This document shows, piece after piece, positions 37,938-48,981 of a stretch of 64,000 nucleotides of DNA. Source of the stretch: Prunella strophiata. Taxonomy: Eukaryota > Chordata > Aves > Passeriformes > Prunellidae. A program made the translations under genes and the position numbers. Under the pieces are notes generated by a model. That model did no database searches, was not told where the DNA came from, and saw nothing but the letters and a program-made list of their open reading frames with translations. Numbering within the stretch: position 1 is the stretch's first letter; each line of letters begins with the position of its first letter. The stretch covers positions 1,327,001 to 1,391,000 of the forward strand of contig JAZBQD010000014.1 of assembly GCA_036583965.1 (NCBI GenBank), in the 5' to 3' direction.

Positions 37938-39668
37938 TTTATTTGCAAGCAGAATTGAGTGCAAGTTGGTTTTCAGTTATAACCTTCACTTAAGTCACTG
38001 CTATCTCTGAGAAGACATCCAGAGACACACCTAGCCCAGAGTCTGGCCCTGTATCAGTGAAGCAGCAGGAAAAATGTGTGAAGTGCTAGTATGTCCCATA
38101 TGAGAGAACTTAGGGGATGTCATGTGGAGCAGCTTCATTAATTTTTGGACCTTTTTCAACAAGGACCAACTCAGACCAAATTAACAAACAGCTACTTAGC
38201 AAAAGTAGCTCTTCATCCTTTCAAATCTGTCATGGGTTGTTTTTTTTTTACAGACTTGTTGGCACTGCACAAGTGTTGGACAAATAATGCACACATATAA
38301 ATTACTGCCAGTGATTTTGTGATCAGTAGCATTAATTTCTCCAGAGAATAAACTTCAAATATTCTGAGCAAGGTACACCTGAGCTCCCTTTCAGGGTTAA
38401 AGGCTTAGAAGGGGTTTCCATGAAAAATCCAGTGAGCAAGCAGGGTTGAGCACCACCCCACACAGGACAGAAGCACAGAGGACATGTGATTATCCCCTTC
38501 AGTATCTTGATCAATTCATGCAGCTGGAAATCCCACATCAAATATGATTGTTTCTAAGGCTCCCTAAATGTCATTGTTTTTACCTTTAAAGCTGAGTGGA
38601 AATTAGCACTTCTGTTTTTCTGAGAATTTACACTCCTGATTTTTCTTTTAAGTTTTTTTTTATTTACACTGTACAAAACAAAATAATTATTCTTTGTTCA
38701 GTGTGGCTAGGATGAGGTTGAGAGGCTGGGACCTTTGAGTTTAAGAGCTGGCTATGTCTTTGAGGAGTCATAGAATATTTCTGGCAGTAAATCAAGGGGT
38801 ATCTAGTTCTAGTTAGAAACCAACTGATAGGAGAAAGGTTTCAAAACCTAAGTCCTGTTATGATCCTGCAGTTCTGGCTGATTTTTAGCAGTAGCTTATT
38901 AAAGCTTGACTTTGTCACACAAGAATGCTTGGATGTCAACGTGTAAAACTTTTTAAGCATTTGCTTATCTCTATATTAAGGTTAATGGGTATCAGACCAA
39001 GTAATTAACATCAAAACCTGACTGCCATATTCACAATAATGGAGTTATATGTATCTTACTGGACTTTTGAATCTTTTCTAAACTATTGGATTTTATGAAC
39101 TATTCATTTTTGTATTCCTGTTTCTCATTCATGATTCTCTTCTTTCTCATATGAATATTCATATGTAGTACAGGGTATTGTTTCTGCTCTCTTGAATAGT
39201 TTTTTCTCATTTACTTTTAAAATTGTCCACTAATGTCTATAGTGTGCTAATATGTGCTTTATAGTAATAAACTATGAAGCCAGAATAGTGGTGCAACCAT
39301 TGTGTTTTCATCCTTTAGTCTGGGGATTAAGGTCAAAACCACAATGAAATTTAGATTTGGAGTGACCACTTCTCTGCCCACATACAGGTTGAACTCTAGA
39401 AAGAAGGACTTAGCACAGCCACACAGAAAGAGTTTTGACTTCTTTCTGAGTCCTAAATTCCCCACAGAGATTATCTTGTATTTTCCTGGTCCATTTTACA
39501 CATGGTCCATAAGGGGGTGCTCTGAGAGACTAACAGCATCCTTGTGTGGGCTATAAACACTGTGGATTATAGGACAAGGTTTTATCTCCACAGAGCACCA
39601 CCATGGCATACTTTTCACTAATCCCCCTATTTCAGAAGAGATGGTGGTTTTATTCAGTGGGATGGATG
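37938..39668. other. Anonymous noncoding DNA
   Basis: No gene seen. The words 'gtcatagaatatttctggca' at 38767 recall the end of a CR1 element but nothing beyond them supports it. Confidence 0.5.
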
Positions 39669-39700
39669 TTAATTCAAGTCCCCTAGAGGACTTGAATTAA
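39669..39700. repeat. Perfect inverted repeat, 13-bp arms, 6-bp loop
   Basis: TTAATTCAAGTCC, a 6-base spacer CCTAGA, then GGACTTGAATTAA. The arms are exactly complementary, so the DNA could extrude a cruciform or an RNA could form a 13-bp hairpin. It is too short for a typical microRNA precursor. Confidence 0.95.
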
Positions 39701-40794
39701 AGACTGGGTAACTCCTCCTGATTAGTAAATTTGTGGTCTTAATTTAACAGCAGTACCTATGCTATGTTTTTCCCCATACTGAATTCTACTCAGTCAAGCA
39801 ATGTCCAAAAGAATTAAACCAGAAGACAAATGCAGTGTAAACATTCTTTTTGAGTTCTTATGATTAATGCAATTGATTTGTGAAAGGATGAAATTATATT
39901 GTAAAATTAATCATTAGAGAAAATAAATGGCTGAAGGATCTAAGCTTTATATATTGGGCTTTTCTTTTCACTGAGTCAATATAGATTGACAAGCCATATT
40001 TCCCATTCAAAGAAATGTTAAATGTGTTTACAGATTTCATGAAAGGCTCTGAAGACAACATCGCTTTAACAACGTTTTCTGTCAAAGGCTACAATAATAA
40101 CCTGATTTCTACTCTCAGTCATGCTGGAGTAACTGTCAGAAGTGGTAGAGCTCATTGCTTAAATAGAGTAGGATTTGGCCTGATGCTGAAAAAAAAAAAA
40201 TTGTTTGGGGGTTTTCTTTATTTTGTTGGTTTGGTTTTGCTTTAATCCTACAGGTAGAGGTGAAGCTGATGAGTAGTTCAGACCTTGTGGCACGCCCAGT
40301 GCTGCACACTCTGACAGGAACTAGCCACTGCCTGAGTGGAAACATCACAGGGAAAGGTGTTGAGGGTTTTGGCACAGCACCACCCTCCAGCAAACACATT
40401 GTGCCTCTGGTGGTGAGTGTCCTTGTGGCACAGAAGTGTTTCCCCTTGTGCTGAGATGTTGTGGATCCCTGTGGGAGTGCACAGTGTGCCTGTGAGCAGG
40501 GCAGGTGGATCCTGACACTTGCTCTCCATGTCTGGAAGTATTCATTGTGTGCTTTGCACAGCTGCTGCTCTAGGCAAGTTGTCTCATCCCTCAAACAGCA
40601 GAAAGCTGTGGGATCCTTACACTGTATAACTGAAACATTCTTTTGTAGGTATGTGCTTTTAAAAGCAATTAAATATATATTCAAGACCATATTTATTGAA
40701 ATATTAGGAGATAATTGGAGTTAGAAGCTCAACTATTTCAACTTTTGGAAATCTGGAGTGTCAGAGCTCTCTCAGGAGTTTGAGATGACCCCAA
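39701..40794. other. Anonymous noncoding DNA left of the solo LTR
   Basis: No gene was recognised. Several overlapping frames run through 40136-40724 on both strands (up to 184 codons), because this segment is richer in G+C and low in stop codons. They contradict one another and carry no domain. Confidence 0.5.
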
Positions 40795-40800
40795 TATGTT
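40795..40800. repeat. Target-site duplication, left copy
   Basis: TATGTT directly before the LTR. It matches CATGTT after the LTR (41457-41462) at five of six bases. Confidence 0.7.
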
Positions 40801-40872
40801 TGAGAGTCTCTGTGTCCCAGCCTGAGCATCGAAGAAGGAGTCAGGAGTCTTCATTTGCAGTCTCCAAGGTTG

Positions 40873-40878
40873 TTTATT
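40873..40878 (-). promoter_or_regulatory. LTR polyadenylation signal AATAAA
   Basis: AATAAA on the minus strand, about 100 bp downstream of the TATA box within the LTR, at the position expected near the end of R. Confidence 0.75.
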
Positions 40879-40905
40879 ATTTCCTTATCTATTACATTCT
40901 TTTCC

Positions 40906-40934
40906 TGACCTGCTGAGATTTGTTCAGCAGGTCA
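40906..40934 (-). other. R-region hairpin in the LTR
   Basis: Perfect 11-bp arms (TGACCTGCTGA and TCAGCAGGTCA) around a 7-base loop, lying between the predicted start site and the AATAAA signal. If transcribed, it would form a stem-loop in R, at both ends of the viral RNA. Confidence 0.85.
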
Positions 40935-40973
40935 GTCTGAGGCACACTGCCCACCTCTGGGGTGGTGTTGTCT

Positions 40974-40980
40974 TTTTATA
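40974..40980 (-). promoter_or_regulatory. LTR TATA box
   Basis: TATAAAA on the minus strand (preceded by G), placed about 96 bp upstream of the AATAAA signal. This geometry fits an LTR promoter. Confidence 0.75.
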
Positions 40981-41456
40981 CTAAAAACTCCCTGTACATT
41001 ATTTACAGTTATTTTCCAATACCTATCACCTGTGTTACACAGTCCAACTCTACTCTAAGCCAATCCAAAAGTGCCACCATCACCCAGAAGATGGAGGCTG
41101 TGAAGAAGGAGAAAGGACAGAACACGCCCAAATTCCTCCATCTTGACCCCTGAACCCTCATTCTAAAAAACCCCAAAATTCTACTTTTCCACCCTGTGAT
41201 AAACTAACTCTTACTCTACTTAATTTTTGTGGCTTGCAACTCTTCATATAAGGTTGGTAATTTTTTCATTGAACTGAAATCAAAGGCACAGGGGTCTTGG
41301 GCTCCGTGCCAAGGTCTCTGAGCCCCCTGCCAGGGGCTGGAGCCATCCAGGGCAGCCAGAGGGATGTGCTGGGCTCTGACACTGGAGTTGTCATGGTTAA
41401 TGTTTCAGTTGCTGTCCATGAGAGACAATTGTTTGGGATGTTACATTTTGTTAACA

Positions 41457-41462
41457 CATGTT
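41457..41462. repeat. Target-site duplication, right copy
   Basis: CATGTT directly after the LTR, five of six bases identical to TATGTT at 40795-40800. Confidence 0.7.
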
Positions 41463-42534
41463 AGCAAACTAAACTTGCTTGCTTGAGGCAACCCCAGGAT
41501 CTGCTGGCAGTCCACAAGTTATTTAAGACTGTTTATGACTTTGATGGCATCCCTACTTCTCTTTGACTTTGTTGTGACTAAAGATCTGAGGCCTTCAGGA
41601 GTCATTAAGGAATCATACACTATTTGTCAGGTGCTGAATGGTAATAACATACAAGTTTTCTTAGCACTTCTGTGAGAGAGGCTGTGTTGTATGACAAGCA
41701 GTGTGTTATAAATTCCTTTCATGCACTTCTGGATTGTACCAGATGCGACACATGCAATTCTAAGACTGTCACCATATTTTATATTGCATTAATTTGGTAT
41801 TTCTTGTAGTTTGAGTTTCAGTAAGCAGAATTTGAGAAATAGAAACTAGTCCCAGTGTTAACTTTCTATAAAGACTCTGTTTCTTTCTTCCATTTAGAAT
41901 GGTAAAACAGTGTTTCATTTCTACTTACAAGTGTGATGTAAAGATGAATTAATTATTTGGAAAATCCTTTGAGGTTACTTGGCATTGAAAAATGCAAATT
42001 ATTAATATTCAATTATTAAATTCTACTATTATAGTTGGTGATAATAATAGAGCATATCCTAAAGTAAACAAATGGGAGAGGCTGATTAAAATTGCATGGA
42101 CAATTTTACTTTCAATTTTTCTGACCTTATAATACACCTGTGCTCAATTAGATCATCTCAGGTCTTTGATATTTTCTGATGTGTAACCTCTTTTGACTAA
42201 TGGGAAAATATTTTTGTTTGTTATATTTAGTTGTTTTATGCATGTTTTGCAATTTCTTGTTTTGAGCAGAAACAGAAATACCATGTTGAAGAGAAGAGTA
42301 ATTTTCTAACATGCATTGCTTGGGTTTTGTTGCAGCATATGTAACCATTAAAAAAAAAAAAAAAATCTAACCTCAATTAAGATATCTCTGAGCTTTGAGT
42401 AATTAGATGAAGTCTGTAATACTTTGGCACTAGGGATTATTGTTTGCTTGTGTTCTTCAAGCACAAGTTTGGATAAAGAAAAATGAACTTTACTGGAGAT
42501 GGATTCAATTTGTTTAAAAGAAGGCGCAATACAG
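41463..42534. other. Anonymous noncoding DNA
   Basis: AT-rich unique sequence, no gene recognised. A 16-bp poly(A) lies near 42350-42365. Confidence 0.5.
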
Positions 42535-42600
42535 ATTCATAGAATCATTAAATAATTTAGGTTGGAAAAAGAAAACCCCGTAAGATCATGGAGCATTTTT
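42535..42600 (-). mobile_element. CR1 LINE 3'-end scrap
   Basis: The plus strand reads 'attcatagaatcattaaata' then 'tttaggttggaaaaagaaaa' and 'gtaagatcatggagca', which matches the reversed 3' end of a CR1 element (catagaatcattaaggttggaaaagacc...aagatcat). The match fades after about 65 bp; the following 120 bp might be more diverged CR1. Confidence 0.7.
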
Positions 42601-43804
42601 TGCAGCACTCTCCATTCACTGCCAGGTAAAACTCAGTTGTCTGGACAGCTCCAGCTGGTGAGTCACAGCACATGGGAAAGCCCAACTCTCCACTTTTGTT
42701 AGATCTTTGATAAGTCATCACCTCACACTTCTGTTACAGGGAGATCTTGTTCTAAAAATGTCTGTAACTTGGGAAGATTGCACTGAACTGGTCTAACTGG
42801 TTAGCTAAAGTGCTTTTTTGTTTGGTTGCTTTTGTTTTTTGTTTATTCTTCTCCCTTCTCAATGAGATAAAAAAAAACCCCAATACAAAAACAAAGCAAA
42901 GCAGAGAGGTTATCTTTATTATATTCCAAGATTGGAACAAATCAGAAATGTCAATATCTTGAAATATATAATCTGATCTTTGAGACCCCAGGGCTTCTCT
43001 ATAGGCAGAACTTCTAAGTGCTGATGCCACCCCAGCCAGTGAAGATGTTTATTGATTTAGATTTGTCAATGCTTAATTATGCACCATTACAGAAATATAT
43101 GATGTCAATGAAAAAGAGAGATGTATGAATAAAAACTCTTTGCAGTAGAACAACTGCAAGCAGAGCAAAGCTTTTAGCTCTGGCTTTTAAAATTGAACAG
43201 AATTTTTTTTCCATATAAAAATTTCACCCACAAGAGGGGTTTAAATTTATGGGAAGAGGAAGAAATCCCACGTTAGGAGGACAGCTTCTTGTTTTGTGTG
43301 TTCAGATGTCCACTTGCATACAAAGAAATATGTACATGTCTACTCTGTAAATACCATCAGGTCCGTGTTTAAGTGTGATTACAGATCTGAAAGATATTTC
43401 AGACCAAGGAAAAAATAGTTAGAAAGAGTTGATGATGCAGTGACCTGCAGATTAATTAAGGTGAAACAAGATTAATCTGGCAAACGAATGAATCCTGAAA
43501 TTAGCCCAGGACTTACAAAAGGGCTGAAAACTTCCTTCACTGAGGATGTGGGCTGCAGACCTCCAGTTCTCTTATTGCTACTTTCCCTCTTGGTTTCTTT
43601 TGTTTTGTTTTGTTTTTTCAGTGGGGAGAAGTCTCTTAACAGCAAGTAGGAGCCCAAGCTGCAGTACCCAGATCTGGATGTAAGCATCCTTAAATTTATT
43701 AAACAGATATTATCTTTGGTTTTGATAATGGGGGAACAAGAAGGAAGGATAACAGCTGGAAAAACCCTGTGAGATATCCAGTTAGTTAACACCGTTGACT
43801 CATT
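42601..43804. other. Anonymous noncoding DNA
   Basis: No gene seen. Short T-rich and A-rich stretches only (around 42805-42845 and 43595-43618). Confidence 0.5.
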
Positions 43805-44060
43805 TCTTTTAAGTCATTACAAATTCAGTGTGTGAAATCTTTGACAATTATCTAATTGGAGAAGTTGTCTTGCATTTGACCATTCTCTTTTTGCAAGCCA
43901 TTGATCTGCTGATATATTACAGTCAACCAGCTCAATGCACCGTTGAGATATTTTATTGTAATACATTAACAGAGCAATGGTCATTGATTGATACCAGGAG
44001 AGCAAAGGAAGATTTCTTCTGTATGTTTTGCTTAAAATAAAATATACTAAAAAAAAAAGA
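43805..44060. other. Candidate conserved noncoding block (unverified)
   Basis: Repeat-free, balanced sequence with words typical of enhancers: 'tgacaattatctaattggag', 'ccattgatctgctgatatat', 'tggtcattgattgatacca' (ATTGAT pairs are PBX/HOX- or CUT-like). Frames of 70 and 100 codons cross it on opposite strands without any domain. The conserved, noncoding reading is inference. Confidence 0.3.
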
Positions 44061-44565
44061 TATGCTGGGCAATATTCTGTTCTCACTCCATTACAAATCC
44101 AATACCACTTCATTGACATTTGTGGGGTTTCTCCAGACTTAAGGTGGCATGGCTGAGAACAGAATTATTGTTGTATGATGTCAATATACTCAGGTGCTTT
44201 GTTGTGTTGAGAAGGAAATCAGATACGTTGTTATAATTTGGGTCAAAATTAGCCATGTTAGTTTCAGTCAGTTTGTATTTAAACGTGCACAAATATCTCT
44301 GTGTGTGTGTGTCTTGGAATAATGAATGGGATGAATAAAGAATCTGGCTTAGTCACATTCATTTCTTGAGCCAGCTTTTGCTTCTCTTCTTTTTTTAAAG
44401 GCTATTTTTATAGGGAAGAGCTTTGTGTCACAGAGAACCATTACCACACTAAATGTATCTCAGCCATGATCTAAAGGGAGCATTTCCACTGGAAAAAAAC
44501 CAACATTGTTTAGTCTTTAGGCCAATTGAATCTTTGGCCTCTCTGCCAAGTCTGTCAGCCCTGGT

Positions 44566-44705
44566 GCCAGCTCCTGAGCGTGGTGATTTTTATGATTTTT
44601 ACAGCGCTTGTCTTTCTGGGATTGCGCGGCCGCCGTCGCGATCATTTCGTACAACCCGGCACAGGGCAGAGCTCTGATCCCTGCACGAGGGGACTGCCTT
44701 ACACC
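44566..44705. other. Isolated CpG-dense patch with a NotI-type site
   Basis: Within AT-rich, CpG-poor DNA, 44630-44660 contains GCGCGGCCGCCGTCGCGATC and a further CpG in TTTCGTAC, with more CpGs at 44577, 44605, 44658 and 44685. Three plus-strand frames of 60-85 codons cross it, none with a recognised domain. It is far too short for a CpG-island promoter by usual length criteria. It could be a remnant of a GC-rich insertion or a small regulatory element. Confidence 0.5.
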
Positions 44706-44870
44706 CAGATTACTGAAACTTCATGCTGCTGCAGTGCTGATGGTGAGCATGCTCGAGATGGGCAGTTCAGGCTTTTTGTATGAAAACTAAATTTTTTGGC
44801 AAAAGGCAAGTTAAGGGAGCAGCGACGTTGAAGCTCGTGTAGCGAGAGCAGCACTTTGCAGCATGGAGCC

Positions 44871-44906
44871 TGGCAGATATAAATTATGTGAGTGGCAGAT
44901 ATAAAT
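44871..44906. repeat. Direct repeat of GGCAGATATAAATT
   Basis: Two exact 14-bp copies starting 22 bp apart, separated by 8 bp. Each includes a TATAAA core. Confidence 0.85.
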
Positions 44907-44984
44907 TTTCCTGACTGATGTGTTTGGGACTGAGTGTTGGAGCTTGGCATTCTCTTGGACTGAATTCACTGGAAACCACAACAC

Positions 44985-45090
44985 TTTTGTTATTTTTTTG
45001 AAAAATACTTTTATTAATTTTTTAGTTATTATACTTTTAGTATTTTTAGTCATTCAGGAGTACTTTTATTATTTTTTTAGTTATTCAGAA
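44985..45090. repeat. AT-rich imperfect repeats
   Basis: Repeated words ACTTTTATTA and TTTTTTAGTTATT recur at about 45006-45031 and 45060-45086, giving a diverged tandem of about 55 bp. Confidence 0.6.
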
Positions 45091-46857
45091 TCTAAATGAA
45101 AAAGGTAAAAAATGATGAGGTATGTAACATCTTAAGTGACACTGGAATTCTAGGTTAGAATATGTAAATGTTGGATGAGTTACAAATTGCTTAAACTGAC
45201 CCATTTAAAATAATGTTTCTGCTATAGTGTTTTGTTTAGGGTAATAACAGAAATAATTTGCCTATCCATTTTAACTCTCATTTCTACTAAGGTTTTCCAA
45301 TTATTTAATCTTCTCTTATATGGTTTCACATTTTGGTTTCGTACTTTGTTTCTGCTTTCAGACATTATTATATACTAGAACCTCATGGTTGTGTTTGGAG
45401 GACTCAAGAAGAATTAACTGTATTAAAAATTCTCCACTGCAGTTGAAAAGAGGCTCAAAGGAATTATTTTTATCCACATTACCATTCCTCCTGAACAATT
45501 TGTTACCATCTATTTATATTCAAAATTTTCACCATACATTTTTGAAAACATTTCTGCAAAAAGACATTTTTCATGACTTCACAGCCTGTATAAAATTTCT
45601 TAAAAGGCTCTGGAGTAGTAGTACTCAAACTTGCTTTTCACCTCTGACTTTGCAACGATCCTGTGGTTTAATACCTAAATACAAAAAGAGATCTAAAAAC
45701 ACTTGACAAACTTATCTAGAATAAAAAAATCCCTGTTTATTTGAGGGTGAAATTTGGGCATTTCAGCTGAAAAAGACTATATCCTAATTACTTCCACATA
45801 GTCTCTAGAAGAATTGTAGCTCTGATTCATTAGACCCCAGTTTTGAAGTGTGACCTTCTGCTATTTGTGTTCACAGGACTACATTTTATATGGTGTATGA
45901 TGATGTCTCTTGTTGGGAAGAGGAGCATTACCATTGAAAGGCTTGGAAGGTACAACATATATGGAGAAGCTCAAGTGTTGTCCAGTATATAATGAATAAT
46001 GAGTTGCATCATATTAAAATATAAATATATTTATTCTTATGTATGCATATATATGCAGTGCTTTTATTTTCTAATTTAAACCCAATTATTTTCCCATTAA
46101 AAGAAAGTGGCTTTCTGAGTAGAGAAAATTGCTTAGCTTGGAATCATATTTTACCCTTGTCTATTCCTAGACAGAGTTGAAATCTGTGTTTTAGTCCTTT
46201 ACTTGTGACATTACTTGTGACTTTCACATTGCTTTGGTGTTCACAAAGAAGTTTGTGGGGTGGACTACTTTTAAGAAAACTTCCTTCCTCATTAGTTCAT
46301 GCTAAATTGGTTTCCACTTTGGTAATATGGAATTGTCTTAGTTCTTGGAAACATCCTTCACTGAATTCTCTTTCACTCTTCACTAGGATGGTGGTTTCAT
46401 TTATACAGCTGCTGAAATGCTCACTGTGAAGTGTTACACTATATTAAGGCCTGATGCTTTTTTACTCTGCTTCAGACTTTGTTCCAGTTTGCTGAAAAGT
46501 TGTTCTGTGGTTCATAATCCTTTAAGTAAATGTGCTCTTCTTTTTTGAGCTAACTTTTGGCTGGTTTGAGGAAGGCAGGAATACTTTTTGTTATTAATAT
46601 ATTAATTAAGTGGATTTAATTCTTCTTTGTTCATAGCTTGCTTGTAAATGACATCAATGTTAAGACTGTATTTCCTACTCAAAATTGCCCAGCAAATATT
46701 ACCTGTTGACAAATTCTTGCCTGTGGACTGCCATTACACCTAAAGTATTATTTCTGAGTGTATTTTTCAAGCTGATGGGGTCATTTTTTCCCCATATATT
46801 TAATTCTCTATGTGATGCATTTACTGAATGAGAAACTGAATGAAGAAAATACTCACC
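45091..46857. other. Anonymous noncoding DNA
   Basis: AT-rich unique sequence. A 128-codon plus-strand frame (45320-45706) is Phe/Leu/Ser-rich with no domain and is not called as a gene. Confidence 0.5.
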
Positions 46858-46884
46858 TTTTTTTTTTTTTTTTTTTTTTTTTTT
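46858..46884. repeat. Poly(T) tract, 27 bp
   Basis: Uninterrupted 27 T followed by CAGG. It resembles a splice acceptor polypyrimidine tract superficially, but no exon follows. Confidence 0.9.
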
Positions 46885-48358
46885 CAGGAAAAAGTAAGTA
46901 GAAGCTCAGGTAATTTAATTAAGACACATTAACCTTTCTTTCCTCCTCAATTATCCAGCCACTCTCATATTCTGGCAATGCTCACAAACACCAGATTTAA
47001 AAAAAAAACAACTTATTTCCTTCTGACTGAGGGATCATGACCTAAATTGCTGAATGCTAGACTTTTTTTGCTGCTTACAGCAAATGTTTACATTTCAATT
47101 TCTTCCACTACATTGATACCACAGAATAATGCATGGAAAATACTGCTTCTGAAGGATTCAGAGAGATCCCAGTACAGGTACTCTTCCTGTGCTGAAGTGA
47201 AGCTCTGCCTGCTTTCAACAGTCAAAAAATGCATTGATGTAGTGGTACCCATTTGTCCATTTCAATTTATTAAATACATGTTCATGGCAGGCAGCTGTCC
47301 TGCTCTAGGGCAGGGCTGGTTTTGTACATACACTGTTGCATAGGATCTATGTGCCATGGTAAATAGTTCAGAATTGAATATGCATTATTGTCTGTCAGTT
47401 TTAGCAAGTTCCCCACATTTCTGCCATTACTGTTCACAGGGAAATGAATAATGAGAAGAATAAGAACAGAATCCAACTTCAAAGTTGGTGTAATCCCTTG
47501 CTATTTGCACAGCTGCAATCATGAGACATTCATATTTTTGTTGTGAGCATTTGAATCTGAATATCAAAGTGAAACTTAGAGAATGCCACCCTGTTGACCA
47601 ACATAATAGAAAATATTAGTACAAATCTCTCAAAGCCTAATTCTTGGGCAGAAGTGAATAATGTCTTATTGAAAGCAAATCTTGTTCAAAGCTGCAATGA
47701 TTTCTGCAATGTATAGAGCAATCAAATCAAGGGAGTCAAGCCTGAATACACAGATAGAAATTTGACCCATAATGCAAAGAATTCTTTTATTAGTAATTCT
47801 TAAAATGGAAAGTAATTTCCAAGTGTCTTCATTGTAGTAACATGCTCAGGTCCCAGGACTGGGTATATGTGTTTCTTTCCTAATCAAACAGGGAAATATC
47901 CAACCTTTTATTACCATCCATTGTAAAAACAATGGTGTTGAAATAACTGCCTCGATGTAAAATCCCCATGGAGGAAAACTACAAGTAATTTTGCAAAGCA
48001 CAAGGGTTTCCAACCAGCCTAATATACTTTACCCACTGTCTGCTTTCACTGACTGACTACACTGAGGTTAAAAAACCAGTCATCAAAAAATAGAGGAAAT
48101 AGAGGGAAAACGCTAATCCCTTATTTATTTTTTATTTGCCAACAACAAATTGGTGCTGATTAGAGAGTTTATTTTCTGTTTGAAAAATAGAACCAGAAAA
48201 GCAACAAAACCAGAAAAGGCATCTTTGACTCAAAATGTCAGATAAAACCAACATTTCACTCACCAAATATTTATAGCTGTAGTGCTTCAGTGCTTCAAGT
48301 AGAGATGGAATAGGAAATAAGCCATGGACTGAAGGAAATCAAGAAGGAAAACCAGCTA
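46885..48358. other. Anonymous noncoding DNA
   Basis: No gene or transposon was recognised between the poly(T) and the retroelement that begins near 48359. Confidence 0.5.
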
Positions 48359-48532
48359 TGTAGGTCTTGGCACTGGCCAAACACCAGGCACCCACCACAG
48401 CTGCTCACTCACCCTCTCCTGCTACAGCTGGGCAGAGGAGAGAAAAAAAATTAAGGATTCATGAGCTGAGATGGGGACCAGGAGAAAACACTCCAAGGGC
48501 AAAATTGGCTCAATTTGGAAGTAGAAAGTAAG

Positions 48533-48538
48533 TTTATT
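48533..48538 (-). promoter_or_regulatory. AATAAA signal in the LTR-like element
   Basis: AATAAA on the minus strand (AGTAATAAACTTAC context) near the probable 3' end of the element. Confidence 0.5.
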
Positions 48539-48981
48539 ACTAACAAAATCACGTGGAAGATAATAAGATAATTTTTTCCAATTCCTCCCTCATTCCCACT
48601 GGCAGCAGAGGGAGACAGCGAGGTGAGGGTTCGGTCAGTTCATCACCCCAGATGTTCTTCTGCTGCTGAGGGAGAGGAGTCCTTCCCCTGCTCCACCTTG
48701 GGGTGCCTTCCCACAGGAGATAGCTCTCCCTGAACTCCTCCAGCGTGGCTCCAATCTCAGGAGCAGCAGTGCTCCCAAAACTGCTGCAAGGCGAGTCCCT
48801 CCCATGGGCAAACAATCCTCCCAAAACTGCTGTGGCATGGGTCACTCTTCCACGGGTCAGTCCTCCAAGGACAGGCTGCTCCAGCCTGGAACAAAGAACC
48901 CCCTCTCTCCACTGGGTCTCCCACTGGATCACAGCCTCCTCCAGGCATCCACCTGGTCCAGTGTAGGAACCTTCCCCAGGG

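Larger units (their letters stand above)
40801..41456 (-). mobile_element. Solo LTR of an endogenous retrovirus (656 bp)
   Basis: Read on the minus strand it starts TGTTAACA and ends GACTCTCA, the canonical TG...CA of retroviral LTRs, and is bounded by a 6-bp duplication with one mismatch. In order on the minus strand: U3 (41456 to about 40980), a TATAAAA box (40980-40974), an expected transcription start near 40948, a strong R-region hairpin (40934-40906), an AATAAA polyadenylation signal (40878-40873), and a short U5 to 40801. No internal retroviral genes or second LTR lie beside it, so it is a solo LTR left by recombination between two LTRs. The 6-bp duplication is typical of beta-like (ERVK) elements, but with one mismatch a 5-bp duplication is not excluded. 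The family name was not determined. Confidence 0.87.

Noticed and set aside
38767..38830. Possible CR1 end at 'gtcatagaatatttctggca'
   Set aside because: Only the first ten bases fit; the rest does not follow the family pattern.
40136..40690. 184-codon minus-strand ORF next to the solo LTR
   Set aside because: It ends before the LTR, overlaps four other frames, and has no retroviral or cellular domain that I can identify.
46858..46900. Splice acceptor (poly(T) then CAGG)
   Set aside because: The run is a homopolymer expansion and no open, domain-bearing exon follows it.
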